From: Zychaea mexicana
Taxonomy: Eukaryota > Mucoromycota > Mucoromycetes > Mucorales > Lichtheimiaceae
Length of the DNA: 64,000 nucleotides
NCBI RefSeq assembly: GCF_025766255.1
Contig: NW_026516685.1
Coordinates: 426,539 to 490,538, forward strand
Direction: 5' to 3'
Positions within the stretch are counted from its first letter, which is position 1; every line of letters starts with the position of its first letter. Positions 29,244 through 44,628 of the stretch are shown piece by piece. Both the position numbers and the translations under genes were made by a program. Under the pieces are notes generated by a model. It made no database searches and was not told where the DNA came from. It saw only the letters and a list, made by a program, of their open reading frames with translations.

Positions 29244-29886
29244 GAAGATTTTCCTCCAACACAAACAAACAAACAAAAGATTAGCATCCAATACCCTGCC
29301 CCTCCCTTTCCTCCTCTTTTAACCGGACACTCACACACACACATCATTTTTACAACTCGACTACTTCTCTTCTTCATCCGCAAACACACATCCACACACA
29401 TCGTATATACACTATATAAGAAAGAAAGAAAAACACGGATTGACACAGTCCAAATGTATACAAAAATGCACACGGCCCCTGACTTTTACCGATATTATCG
29501 ATATTACTGCATGCAGCTGAAAAGAAATTCGCTGATATGTGCATTGCCATGCACTGATAAATAGAGTACTCGCGAGATGATGATGATGATGATGATGATG
29601 CTGATGATGGGATATATATATTATACACACACACACACACACACTTATCATCTATTAGATAGAAGAGTCATGGTGCCATGATTTTAAGTGAATGTCTTAA
29701 ATAAGAAACAAGGTTGATTTGGGCGCAGAAAAGTGGCAAAGCTGAAGAGAAATGGGAAAATGAAAACAAAACGCGGGGCAGGGCAAATAACCTTCTTCCT
29801 CTCTTTTTTTATCCCGTTTCTCTGATTCTTTTTCTCACTTTCTTTCTCTCTATTTTTCTGGTACAACACTTGGAAATAGCGCCTTG
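29244..29886. other. Intergenic with microsatellites
   Basis: 3' flank of FBP1 and 5' flank of the kelch-kinase gene. It holds a (GAT)n-type run at about 29575-29608 and an (AC)n run at about 29625-29644. Pyrimidine-rich DNA precedes the next start codon. Confidence 0.6.
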
Positions 29887-32800
29887 ATGGTCCGATTGTT
29901 GCCTATAACAACAACGCTGTCATTAATACTCCTATCGGTATTAAGTGCCGTCGTGTATGGCCAGCAATTAGGCGATCAACAACAAACTGTTGCCTGGCGT
30001 GCAGGTCATGCGGCCGGTAAGAATCTTAGCTATCAGTTGCGACAACAACGGCACGACACCTAAAAGAATGATTTAGCTAACATCCTATATGCATGAATAA
30101 AATGATTATCATCTAGCCTACATTGACCCGTATGTGATTGTATACGGCGGCACCGAAGACATCGATGCCGATGCAAATAGCAACAGCCTGACTGGTTCTA
30201 CAAGTTTATGGGTGTGGGATTCCCGCAACGGTGCATGGTACCATCCTGTCCAATTGGATGGCGCAGCGAGCCCACAGGTCAATTTCCGAGCAACGCCTAT
30301 TCCTAGTCCAGGACAAATGCTTGCTGTGCTGAGTAATACTAGCATGACGGGTCCTTTGCAAAAGCTAGATACAAACAGCTGGACTTGGTCATTCCCTACT
30401 GCTAGTTTGCCACCTAGTAATAATGTAGTAGGCTATGCATTGGATGTGGTCAACAATACTATGTACATGTATGGCGGCTTGACGGTGGACCAAACCGGTT
30501 TCCCCATTACAAACGCGGTTTCTAACAATTTGTACACCATGGATGCCAATGCGTACACTTGGTCGCAAGGGTCAAATGGGCTTGGTGTCACCGATCACAC
30601 AATGTGTTATATCCCGCATGCGAACGCCTTGATCAGTTTTGGTGGAACCACAACTGGATCCCGTGCCAATCCAATTCAAGTACATTCACCTCATTTTTTC
30701 CCATTTTTCATTACCTTGCATACTGTAATCGAGCAGATAATGACTCAATTTTTTTAAAGAATGTATTCACATATGATCTGGGCCAACACGTCTGGAACAT
30801 GCAAGTTACTGTCCAAAGCGTTAATGCAGGCGTGCCTGGCGCGCGTCGACTACATACAGCCAACTGTCTTGAGGATCGGATGATCATTTATGGCGGCGGA
30901 ACGGACCGACCATTTGATTCAGACGTTTGGATTTTAGATGCCAGCAACTACCCTACTTTAACATGGCAAAAGCCCGCCATGCAAAACCTAGCCCAGGGAC
31001 CTAATGTTCGCATGGGCCATACTTCCGTATTGGATTCAGCTACAAAAAAAATCTATATCTATGGCGGTTGGGGTGCGAACGATGATACCAATATGTACAT
31101 TTTGGATTATCAGAATTGGGCTTGGACTCGCGTGACTCCGGAAGGGTTTAGCAATAACAATGCTGCTGAGCCAACGCCATCGCCTAATGATGATGGTAGT
31201 AATACAAATCAGCCCACAGATGGTGATACCAACGGTAACGGGAACAAGACTGCCATCATTGTCGGTTCCGCAGTTGGAGGCGCGGCAGCCATTGCCCTTG
31301 TTGCTGCTGCACTTTTTCTTTTCTGTTGTATACGGCGTCGACGGCGAGAACGACGGAAGGCGCAAGAAGAAGAAGAAGAAGAGGCAATGCGTAATGTACC
31401 AAAGGACGAAAAGACGTTTAGAGATATGACTAGCGGGAGCAATTACAGACACGACGACAACGGCGACAATAACAACAAAGGTAGCACAACAATGCCGGAC
31501 AGCGAATCCAAAGTCATGCTGCAGCAACATCCCAGCAGCAAGTCGCAGCCGACAACATTAGGATCTCGATCTTCAAGCGGTGCAGCTATACCTTCATTAA
31601 TGCTTAGCGAGTTGGGAACAACCGGCACGTCGACGAATACACGGTCATCATCTCCAATTCAAGGTACAGCAGCAGGTTATCAGACACCCAACGAGATCCA
31701 TACGCAAAAGCCAAACGAATTCACACGGCCTTTGCAGCAACGCAGCATTACCAGTAGTATGCTTGCATCAACAGGCATCTCACCTTCATCGCCTAGCGAC
31801 CAGTACACGTACACTACCACGTTCAGATCCTCGGTATCAAGTAATGTGCCATTAGCACAAATAGCGTCACCACAACAACATCCTCTGTCACCTTCATCAA
31901 CATCTTCTAATACTACTAGTGGTGGTGCAGCAGCAACAGCAGCCATGACAATCCCGGTTGATATATATGAGAGCGTCAGTCCGCTTGAAATGCTTGCTAC
32001 CCTGGGTCGTCTCGACGAAGAGCAAGATGATCAAGAACAACGACTATTGCCATCCCGATACACCATGCTACCAAGACAACCCATCAGGGGTCATGCCAAC
32101 AGTATCTATTTTGCCATGGATGGTGCAAACACACCTGTCGTTGTCAAGTCATTTGGTCGTCGTGAAGCATGGGAACGTGAATGTCGAGCACTCAATAAAC
32201 TCAAATCCAATCATGTTGTTCAAGTGTTTGAAGTCTTGAACAACGATACGACGCATTTGGCCGTGCTTGAAAATTTGGACGAGTCGTTGCAAACAATTAT
32301 GAGACAACAGCCAAGCCTATTGTTGTTTGACGATGACTTATCCATACGCAGAAAAATTGCAAAGGAAATCACTGCCAGTTTAGCCTATGCACATTCCAGA
32401 GGTACGCTTTATTTTCTTTGTGATTTATCCGAAAACTTAACAAGGATGGAAACAAAAAGAAGGTTTAATGTAACGAAAAATTCCACTACATTAGATATTG
32501 CCTTTTGCGATTTGAAACCTAGTAATATCATGCGCTCTAGACAAGGCGATTGGAAACTTATTGACTTTGAAGCGAGTCGAACCATTGGTCAAGAATGTGT
32601 TGGTCTTATCACGCCGCGCTACTGTCCACCTGAAGTTGCACGTGCAACTACGTATGGGCACGAAGGTGCCAAAGGTGTTGTTGCTACTGCCAGTGTAGAT
32701 CTCTGGTCTCTTGGTTGCGTTATCTACGTATGTTCTAAAATAATCGTGATCCTAATTCTCCCCGCATTTTATTATATGATATATATTAATTATCAAACAA

Positions 32801-33153
32801 ATACAGGAATTGGAAACTCGTCACCATGAACCCTTGTTCGCACAGACCATTACAGATGATACCGTTCTTCACTTTGTGTCACATCCATCACCATTGACGC
32901 CAGCACTAAGTAATGGACTCCGATGGAACGAGCAGGTTGAATTGGACATACCCGATTTTGAACGACGTATTGCCGATCCCAACGCACAAAGCCTCATAAA
33001 AGCATTATTGAGTCGTGATCCTATTAAACGAGGTAGTGCAAGTTACTGGATGGTAAGCTTATAATACCAATTTCGTAAATAGAAAAATAAAGGTGACATT
33101 CTAATCTTGCCCGCCTCATTTTCTAGAAAACCCATCCTTATTTCTGTACATAG
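29887..33153 (+). CDS. Kelch-repeat single-pass membrane protein with cytoplasmic kinase-like domain
   Basis: Putative receptor-like protein. Exons 29887-30016, 30117-30679, 30760-32401, 32495-32727, 32807-33052, 33127-33153; in phase, 946 aa. Signal peptide at about 1-25. The ectodomain carries kelch-type blades, visible as repeated YGG/IYGGW motifs about 50-60 residues apart with paired Trp. One transmembrane helix lies at about 395-420, followed at once by a run of Arg (stop-transfer). A Ser/Thr/Gln-rich juxtamembrane linker runs to about 660, then a protein-kinase fold. VVVKSF supplies the likely ATP-binding Lys (about 694). The catalytic loop CDLKPSNIM has Asp784, Lys786 and Asn. The metal-binding motif is DFE (802-804) instead of DFG, and PPE stands for APE. 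The glycine loop is weak, so activity is uncertain. The ligand is unknown; kelch propellers often bind carbohydrate or protein. A microexon encodes the last eight residues. Confidence 0.85.
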
Positions 33154-35179
33154 AAAAAAACCATTTTGTCCCTTTTATACATGTAATATCTGTAAATTTC
33201 TACCTTCTCATATATCCCTTCATCACATTTGTATTAACCCACGAAGAAAAATAACGGCGGTATTGGTATTTGCAATATAAGAAAGAAAATTACAAAAAAG
33301 AAACGTATATGCTGATGCTGATGCATACGCCCTGCATGCTATATCGTATGCAAATAAATGCGTTCCATGAATAGTCTCAATACAGGAATTAAACATTCAT
33401 GCTAAAAGATTATAATGTGGCCCAGTTTTCTATTACTGGATGGGGGCACACAAGACGTATTAAATCATGATGTGATAATCGTCAATGCAAATATTCCATA
33501 AATCATGACATTACTCGAGTGCCTAGATAACTTGATTTTTATTTTATGTCAATGTCGGCTGTCTCGCAACGTATACACCTCAAAAAGCATGGATTGGTGG
33601 TATCTTCGCTTATTATTAGTTCAATTGCCCAATGTATATAAAAACGAGGTCTGCGTTATACGTCGGTTTATTTTGTTTGTTCCTAAATCACAATCTATGC
33701 AAAACAAACAATCATGGATATTGGGTGAAAATATATAAAAATCAACACAATCTTCGAAAGGATATCATGCATGAAAGATGGTATACATTTGCTTGAGCTA
33801 ATGTTTTGTTATGGAAAATCAGTATGTAACCTCAATTTTGCATTATTCGAGCGGAATATGTTAGAACTTTGTTAGTCTGTTGCTACGGAAAAAGCTTAAT
33901 TCTCCTGTTGCCGAGGTTTGTTGCTATAGAGTATCGGTATGTTGCTATGGAAAGCAATGGTTCCGCACCCTGTTGCTGAGAAGAGGGTTAGTTTGCTGCT
34001 ACGGACAATTATAGCTTCCCTCCCTCTCCCTCTCCCGGCCGGTGTTGCTAAAATCAATTTGTTGCTATATCAAAATCACTCTACTAGCTACGTGTTTTGG
34101 TTGCTATGGTCCATTGAACTGTAAAGTGGCTCGCGATAGGGAAAATATGCTTACAGTATTATGTTCCATTAGCTCTGATGGGTGGTTGTTCAATCAAACT
34201 GCTAGTTGCTCTGTGGATGTGTCTTTTTGCTCGTTCCTACGACAACAAATATTATCGAACATTCTTTTTATTATGATGCCAAGCGATACATTTACGTTTT
34301 ATTTATTTAAAACTAATTTGATCAGATATATAAACGCGAGAGCAATATAGAACAGAGACTAATTTCTACGATTCTATTGAAAGCAGCAAAGGTTCTTAGA
34401 CCGTTGTACTACGGTTGTTATAAACAGGCACTACCAGACAGATGGTGAACACGAAAACTTTCTTGTGCTACAACCGAATGTTTCAGCTAAAATGTATGAA
34501 AAAAGAAGAGGCCATGGGATCTCCCGAACTGTCAATCTCAGCGGTTATGTAGTACATTCGTAATGCAATTAGTTATCCCCCATTTCATTCACGTCCTCGT
34601 GGCGTTCCCCCTTTATGATAATGCCACGCACTCATGTATATATGTGAAAGTAAGAAGATCATCAACATCCACCGCCGATAGATAAACGCTGATTAGAATC
34701 CTGACTGTTACTTACTTTTTTTTTCCGGAGATGTATCTTCACGTTTTGGTAAAGTACCAAAAAAAAAAAAAGTAGAGTAAAGAAAAAGCCTTGGCCAATT
34801 CAAGACGAAAACGTGCTCCGTTTTCATCACCTTAATACACGAACAGACAAGGGTAAAAATAGTCTAATCTCCACTCCCCATCACCAAACCTCCCTCCCTT
34901 TTTCTTCCTTCCTCCAGCCAGCCAGACCTTCTCTCTCTGTTTCAATATACCACCAAAAAAACTCCTTTTTTTCGTTTACTCTCTATCGTCACACCCCTCT
35001 CCTTCTCTCTTGTCATCTACATCTATCTCTATCTTTCTCTCTCCCTTAGTCTTTCGTTTTCTTTACTTTTCCTTCAATATTTTTTATTCATTTCTAAAAA
35101 AAACCCTACATTTTCACCAAGACAAAAGTAACCCCTATAACATTCCTTTATTTAATTACCAACAGCAACTATTCTCTTA
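33154..35179. other. 2-kb intergenic region with a TTGCTATGG-like repeat cluster
   Basis: No gene recognised. The notable feature is the degenerate repeat cluster listed separately (33875-34215). The last 300 bp before the SEC2 start are very pyrimidine-rich (CT tracts) and look like a promoter/5' leader. Confidence 0.5.
33875..34215 (+). repeat. Cluster of about ten degenerate TGTTGCTAYGG repeats
   Basis: The core TTGCT (or close variant) preceded by TG/TTG and often followed by AYGG or ATAG recurs near 33878, 33905, 33918, 33940, 33970, 33993, 34042, 34059, 34099 and 34204. Spacing is irregular, about 13-100 bp. All copies lie in one orientation. This does not look like a coding or simple microsatellite pattern. 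Confidence 0.55.
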
Positions 35180-36864
35180 ATGGAATCATTAACAACAACA
35201 TCGTCAACGACAACGACGACCAACGACGACAACGACGATTGCACGCACTGCCGACACAAGCTTGCACAACAAGCTAAAACGATTGAACAATTACGCACTG
35301 AATTAAAAGCCAAAGACGAAGCATTCGAACGATTACAACAAGACATTCACACATTGAACAGAAAATATGTGGCCCAAATCGAACGGGTGGCGGACGTCCA
35401 ACATGAAAAAGCACTCGTGGAACACGAGCTTGAAGAGTTATCGACACGCTTGTTTGAAGAAGCCAACGGCATGGTCGCAGAAGAAAAACGTCAACGATAC
35501 TTGTTAGAGCAACAGTTGCGACACACTCAAGAACATTTAATAGCGGAACAGAGCCAGTTGCAAGAATTACGCGAACGCATAGAGCAGCTTCCTCAGCATC
35601 AGCAACATGACGATAATAGTGGTAATGGTGACAACGGTGTGACGAACACGGATCCCAATATGGCACGCGCTAGACATGATCTGCAACAGCTATATAATTG
35701 TAAGCGTGCTAGCGCCAATAATCATCACATGTACTACAGCAAAATTAAGCGCGCTGGTGGTGGCCACGGTGCCAACGGCGAGCAACAGCAGCAACTACAA
35801 CAACGCACCACGTCAATGCCACCGTTACCTTCGGTTACTCAGCAACAACAACAAAAGAAACAAATGTCAATTGATCAGATCCAGCTGGAAGCGTTTCGTG
35901 AATTTGTTCGAGCATCACCAAATACCCCCTTTAAAAAGTTAAATCAGTTTATGTACATGAAAGTCTGTCAGCAAGAAGACGTCGAACCATGTCTACGATT
36001 CGGTCCACATTCCCGCTTGTCGGTCAAAAAGATGAACGAGTATTTGTCACGACAACCCTGTTTCATTGAACAACTTGACGAGGAATCGCAAAAGACAATG
36101 ACGATCAACACCAATGTTTTACCTTCAGCAGTGATGACTCGACCCTTGTGGGAGCGATTCTCCTCGTCGAGCAGCAACAACAACAGCAATAACAATCATT
36201 CTCAGCATCATCAACAATGTTCGGCATGTGGCAGACCCGCTGATCAGCAAGGGTCACTTTTATACCGATTTAGACTGGACGAGTCAGACGATTGGGCAGC
36301 GATTGATCAATACTGCAGAGACCGACTCGTTGCTGTATGCGAATTCTATGTATTTATTCGTAATGTCCAAAAGGGATTCTATGCTGACCGGGAAATTGAT
36401 GACCTCTATACTGAGAACATTCGCCTTCGTCTTCAAATGTTTTATTCTCGGTAAGAACTTCATTTCTCCAGTTTTTCAATTACAAACCTTAAGAGGATAT
36501 TCACTCATATTATCGTAGAATGGGGGCTTTGCCTGTGGTGTTGGATGGAATTGGACTTGATCCTGGCGCTGTGGGCAAGGCATCGCCTCCTTTAGATACC
36601 ATCCCGGATGATGATAATGATGATGACGATGATGCTTCGGATTATGCATCCATGTCGAGCGGACCCCGTACGCCTATTCAACAGACGCCACCTATTCTTA
36701 AAGAAGAGTATGATGAAAACACCCATCATCATGTCGATGGCAGTGTCGGCAAGGATCAACTTGAGAACAACCATACTCGGCGTCAACACCAGCATCAAAA
36801 TAATAATAACAGCAACAACGATAACGACAACGTCAACGTCAATGCCAACGTCGACGAGCCATAA
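35180..36864 (+). CDS. SEC2: Rab guanine nucleotide exchange factor, Sec2/Rabin type
   Basis: Activates the Sec4/Rab8 GTPase on secretory vesicles for polarised exocytosis and hyphal growth. Two exons, 35180-36450 and 36519-36864, giving 538 aa. The N-terminal coiled coil (about residues 28-135) carries the Sec2 GEF signature LEELSTRLFEEANGMV followed by EEKRQRYLLEQQL. A middle part with polyQ, a Sec2-like region around 230-305 and a CxxC (CSACGRP) precede a conserved C-terminal block (VAVCEFYVFIRNVQKG) that is found in fungal homologues. The last exon is acidic and Asn/His-rich. An N-terminal CTHCRH pair may bind metal. A long CT-rich leader precedes the ATG. Confidence 0.88.
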
Positions 36865-37567
36865 AAGAAAAATGCAAAACCTTCAAACAAAATGATCGTC
36901 ACTAGATATATACTCATCATTATTATTATTATTACTATTATTATCTCTTACCATTATTATTCTCATCATCATCATCGTCATCGTCATATAATTTGTTTCC
37001 CAACATCCATCATCATCATTTCCCATCCCTTTTATCACCAACCCCAATTTGTGCATCCAGGATGCTGGTTTTCATCCTGACAAAAAAACTGGAAAGAAAA
37101 AAGCTTTCTGCATATTTTTTTTATATATTCTAATTACTTTTTTGTTATAAAGCCAAAAAAAAAAACGATATATTAATAGCAATCTAATTATGTTTAATAA
37201 TGTAACTCTTGCATAAGTGCGTGATGTGAGGTATCTAAGTTAGGCTCGTATCCATATTTGTAAAAAGCTTGCATATTCAAGTACCCCTCAAAAAATGAAG
37301 GAGGATCAGAGAAAAAGAATGATGATGATGGTTTGTAGTGTTGGTGGTTTGTCCGCATATAGAAGTACATCATAATGTATAAAAGCATAAAGAAAGAAAA
37401 ACAAAGAAAGGGGTAAGAGAGGGGGGCATAGAATATACGTAACAAGAACACAAAAAACGGTTGGAGAAGTACATTCATACTACTACAGTCACTATAAAGT
37501 AAAGTGAAAGGAAAAAAAGAACATAATGATAACAATAAGCAGTGGAGATATAGAAAAGGAGGGATTT
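36865..37567. other. Intergenic, convergent 3' flanks
   Basis: Between the tails of SEC2 (plus) and the zinc-finger gene (minus). CAT/ATT-rich simple sequence at about 36910-37020, then AT-rich DNA. No gene recognised. Confidence 0.5.
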
Positions 37568-38557
37568 TCAATAGGGAGCAGATGATGATGGGCCGTGCGG
37601 CGCTCTGGTAGCTGCGCCAGTAGCAAACTGCAATAGATAGCAATTAGGATCATGCAGCCCGCCTTGTGGGACGCAGTAATCACAGTGTTGGACAGGAAAA
37701 TATTCGATAGATGTTCTCGATTGCACCTGCAGGTCAGATGGTGTTGGTAGTAGAGACGAAGAATATTGAAGAGCTGATGCAGTCGGTATTATTAGTGGTG
37801 GCGGTGGTGGTGGTGGTGCTGTTGCTGTTAATAGTGGTGACATGGGGCTATTATTGAGGATGGTCGTCGCCGCCGTCGTCACCGTCGTCATCATGGTGCG
37901 TTGCTGCTGCTGCTGTTGTTGTTGTTCTAGCTGTTGTGGTGGTGATGGTGCACATTGAGCCTGTGACAAAGAGTCCGATGAAACTAAAGGGGGCTGTTGC
38001 ATTGGATGATGAGCCGTTGCTACGGGTAGCACCGTTGCTGTGGGTGGCAGTAGTGGATAGGATGCTACTGATGTTGCCGATGAAGCTTGCGGTGCTGTCT
38101 GAGGTGGCGTTAGCTGACGTTGTTGATACAGTAGATGTTGTTGAGATGTTGCTGTTAAGGGATGTAGAGGAGGTGATTGATGAAGAGGAGGCGACCCGAC
38201 AAAAAAGGCTTCCGAAGAAGAAGAGGATGAACCCAATTGTTGTGGAGAAAGCGAGGGTGGTGATGAGGAGGATGATGCAGGGGTCTGTTGTAAAGTGCCA
38301 GATAATGCCGAATGTCTGCGACGTCGCGATGAGACAGGGCGCCAGTAATTGAAAAAAGGGGACGACGACGATGCTGGGAGCAGTCTGCGAGGCATGTTCA
38401 TCGTGTGAGCACGTTGCGGCGGTCGAGTGACTCCTTCGCGTCGTTCACGCTCACGCTCGATGCACCGGTTCTGGTGTGCTGTAAAACCTGCATTGCGGAA
38501 CCCACGTTGATCGTATTCTGGTAGCTCTTTACCGCAAACACGACATTTAAGGCTCAT
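37568..38557 (-). CDS. PolyQ/polyS protein with two CxxC-H-C zinc-binding motifs
   Basis: Single exon of 329 aa, ATG at 38555-38557, TGA at 37568-37570. The N-terminus has C-x2-C-x19-H-x3-C (about residues 5-32), a C2HC zinc-finger pattern, followed by an Arg/Glu-rich basic stretch. The middle is low-complexity Ser, Pro and Gln with an uninterrupted polyQ block. Near the C-terminus CDYC-x6-H-x3-C repeats a similar pattern. The layout suggests a nucleic-acid-binding or regulatory protein, but I cannot assign a family. Its promoter lies in the large 38.6-42 kb gap. Confidence 0.7.
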   Translation of the reverse strand: MSLKCRVCGKELPEYDQRGFRNAGFTAHQNRCIERERERREGVTRPPQRAHTMNMPRRLLPASSSSPFFNYWRPVSSRRRRHSALSGTLQQTPASSSSSPPSLSPQQLGSSSSSSEAFFVGSPPLHQSPPLHPLTATSQQHLLYQQRQLTPPQTAPQASSATSVASYPLLPPTATVLPVATAHHPMQQPPLVSSDSLSQAQCAPSPPQQLEQQQQQQQQRTMMTTVTTAATTILNNSPMSPLLTATAPPPPPPPLIIPTASALQYSSSLLPTPSDLQVQSRTSIEYFPVQHCDYCVPQGGLHDPNCYLLQFATGAATRAPHGPSSSAPY

Positions 38558-41500
38558 TATTCAGACGTTCCTTCACGTACTTTCTGGTTATGCTTTGTTC
38601 TGATGCTCGTATGTGCTCGAGTGTGAGATAGTAGTGATATCAAAAAAAAAACGTGAAGTGGACAAAGGTGGAGATAGATAGAACGGAAAAATACACACTT
38701 TGACAAGGAGCGTGAGATGAGAAATAACAGAAAAACACACAAGTCTATTGAAGTGTATTCCTTTATGAAGTTTTGGATAAAGCAATGGGTATGATACGTT
38801 GTGAGTTTCTTTATGGCTCTCCTTTTAAATAAAAAGCAGCAAGACGCGTATCGGTATCGGCTTATATAGTCAATTCTTGACAGAAGAGAACAAACAATGA
38901 AGACCTTGATTGTGTCTGGTATATGAATAGTTGCTTTGCCATGTTACCATGATACCCTCATGATGTTGTTTTTTTCCTTTTCCCATTTTCTCTTTGGCTT
39001 TGAGCTCTTCTGCCACGACAACTTTGAACGTAACCGAGTGCTATTTATAATCCTTTAATCAACCTGCAAGGGCTCTTCTTTCTAAGATTCCTTTCTTCCT
39101 TCCTTCCTTCCAAACGCTCGTTGACATTGTGTGCAAACCATTATAATACATAATAAAAACCACAACAACAATAACCTCTTTGACGTTGCCACCCCCTTAC
39201 ATGCTACTATTTTCTATTTCCATCAACCTCTCCCCTTTCTCCTTAACGCCCCTATTTTTGATTGTACGTCACTTATACAGACTACTGTAACCCGCCAAAA
39301 AGAAAATAAGGTAAAAAGACAATGATCTGGTATGTACATATCGTTTATTTCCTTTTTTTGCACACGCGAAAGAATTTTTTTGTGCATACATACAACTCTC
39401 CCTGTCATTGTTGACGTGCAATTGCTTTCGATGCCCGGCTGTTATTGGAGTCATACACAACTTTCCACGCGTCATTTTCGTTTGAGAATCTCGACCCTCT
39501 TTACTTTATTATTAAAAAACCGTGGCTCAGTAGATGAATTAATAGGAAGATCGTATGTGCTTGTTGCAACTTTTTGAGCACCTTGATAATTTGATTCTCT
39601 GAGAGTCGAATTATTTTATGTATTTAATATAAACAGCAGTATTGTCTATAGAAGACCATCTGTAATGTAAATTCTTCTACAACCCCTTTGTATTATGTAA
39701 CAATGATAACATACACACTGCAGTAGTTTGGCTATTAATAATCAGAAACATATCTCTGAAAGTATCTCACCTCATTGACTTACTAAGACATGCATCTGAT
39801 GCATCCTTCTACGTGATCTGGGTACTTCAACTGGCCATGACGATCACGATACCTGTAGCTTCAGCCCGAGCCTGTCTAAACATTAGCGCCTCGACGTGAG
39901 GATTTTTTTTTTTTTTGCATTGTCATCATCTGGGCCTCAATAAATACAATTTATTGGTATCTAGATCACTTTTACGATGTATGCCACCTAGTACAAACAA
40001 CATAAAAGCATCTTGGTGATAGTTGAACAGACAAGGACTTTAAAGAAAGCCCAGATTTTACGTACACAATAGATATTGTTTAACTACACAACGAGAACTT
40101 CTTCTTTAGCACCCTTCTAATACTCATGCTATGAAACTCAGTAAGGAAGGTTGTATTGCATTGAGATGCTTCCAAAGTAGGATTCTGTTGTTTCTTTTTC
40201 TGCTGATACCATGCTACTCTACAGGAATGAGTATTTAAACAGCTATTCTGCATCAGCAACAGAGCCTTAAACATCACGGATGTTGCTGCGGCGCCAGTAA
40301 GGCCAGCACAATACTGTACGTTTTTTTATGACGGCTTTATGTAGAATCACTCTTACATACCCGCTTAACTTAGGAAAGGTATTCATAATCGCATTATCAC
40401 TATGTGTACTTGTACTTTTGTATATATGAGATATTCATAGTGCACCAGTTGCTCATTTTTTCTTGTATCATGTAATAGCCAACGCTTGTTGAGTATCTCG
40501 CGCAAATGGTTCGTCGTCGGATACTTAACATGACTTTTTAAAAACTTCTTCCTAATTATTTAGGCACCAAAAAATGTATGATCTGGGCAACCTTGATTAA
40601 GAGCACCGGGTGCTTCGATTAGTGTAAAAATGCTATTAGGAGATGACTGCTACGATATCATCACCAATGCAAGGTCGGTGAACAAGCAAACTTTGTCCAC
40701 GAAGCACATAAAAAAAGGGACAAGAACCGCAATAACAACAAAGCAACAGCAGTGGAAAAACTTGGACGAGATAGAAAAACACGAGCTATAACCGAGAAAA
40801 GCTCAACCGCGTCTCGCTTCCTAAACTCGCTGTACTTTCAGTGCATGTGCCCCTGACTTTCCTGGCTGCCGCAAACTGTCTGAGCTGCACAAGACTAAAA
40901 AAGGCGCTTGCAAACAACATATGGAATAAAGTTTGCACCATTGACGAGTACTTGACCAGCGCTATCTGCTTTTTTTACTTTGCGATAGATCAGGCGAACG
41001 CGGTGTTATCACCGACAGTATGGACGGAGCCCAGTACAATGGCAACAACACCGCTTTGTATAAAAAAGCCTTGGCGCAACACTAAGTCGATAAGTAGGTA
41101 TCGCGACAGATATTATACGCGGGTCACATCGAAATGTCAAGTGAGATTAAGAAGCAAAATATCACGACGGAAATGAGAAGAGATGACAACCTAAACATTT
41201 TTCTTTTCCGTTTTGCATAGTAAAGCTACTGTTTGGATACATAATTTAGCATATCTGATCTCGGATCAAAAACATAAAAACAATACGGAGCAGCGCGTTC
41301 TTTTGTTTTGCTTATCAAGTTTGGAATGACGTGGGGAATGGAGTATGGTCAATGGTTTAAGAAGACGTGTTATTAGGACAGTTTCAATTCGCCGAATTAA
41401 AATACTGTATGACCCTTGACTACGACGATACAGGATGGCAACAACTATGCGGCGGCAATTAAGCTGTAGCGGCGGGCAAGATCAAAAATTGGCCCGAGAG

Positions 41501-42073
41501 AAGCGTGCTGATTCGCGACTAGGTATGTGTGTGTGAGAGTATTGATGATATTTCGGGGGTATGGCTTAAAATAAAAAAGGCGTCGTAAGCATGAATAGCA
41601 TGTCAAGCCAGTAGGTCGGCTCGGCCGTTTTCTATTTCTCCTACGCCAGTTTGCAGCAGAAGCAGCACGCTATTGCGGCTGTTACATAGTTCTGCTGCTA
41701 CAAGTTGCAACAAGAAAACTGGGTCTAACTTTTTCCCATGGACACCATTCCTTTTGCAATTTCATAACCACAAAAGCGTGGCACCTCAAGTTGCTTTTCA
41801 CATGCCATTTCCGGATCAGGAAGCTCGATAGACATATATAGGCAATATACCCTTTGTGCTTCTTATTTTATTATAAAATTGTACTAAGCTATACTAACAT
41901 CAAGAAGAAGATAGCAGCGCCAGTCTACTCAGTAATGACTCTTTTTTCGCACACCAAAATAAATCAAAGCACCTGATAGTTGAAGTTTCCATACTGAGCG
42001 CTCCCGTCACCAGTAACAAAAAGGCCGAAAATTACTCCTATTGTCCACGATTATTATCCTTTTCTACATTTAC
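38558..42073. other. 3.5-kb intergenic region
   Basis: No gene recognised on either strand. The longest plus frame (40841-41176) is not protein-like and lacks splice context. A short ATG frame at about 40630-40790 is Lys/Thr-rich and unassigned. Low-complexity A/T runs are frequent. TATA-like and CT-rich sequence at 39030-39130 could serve an unrecognised transcript. Confidence 0.4.

Positions 42074-44628
<2,555 letters not shown>

Noticed and set aside
29577..29644. Alternating GAT and AC repeats considered as a CRISPR-like or regulatory array
   Set aside because: Plain microsatellites in a eukaryotic intergenic region; no spacers.
40841..41176. 111-aa plus frame in the 38.6-42 kb gap
   Set aside because: No recognisable motif, no supporting exons, ordinary chance length for this composition.
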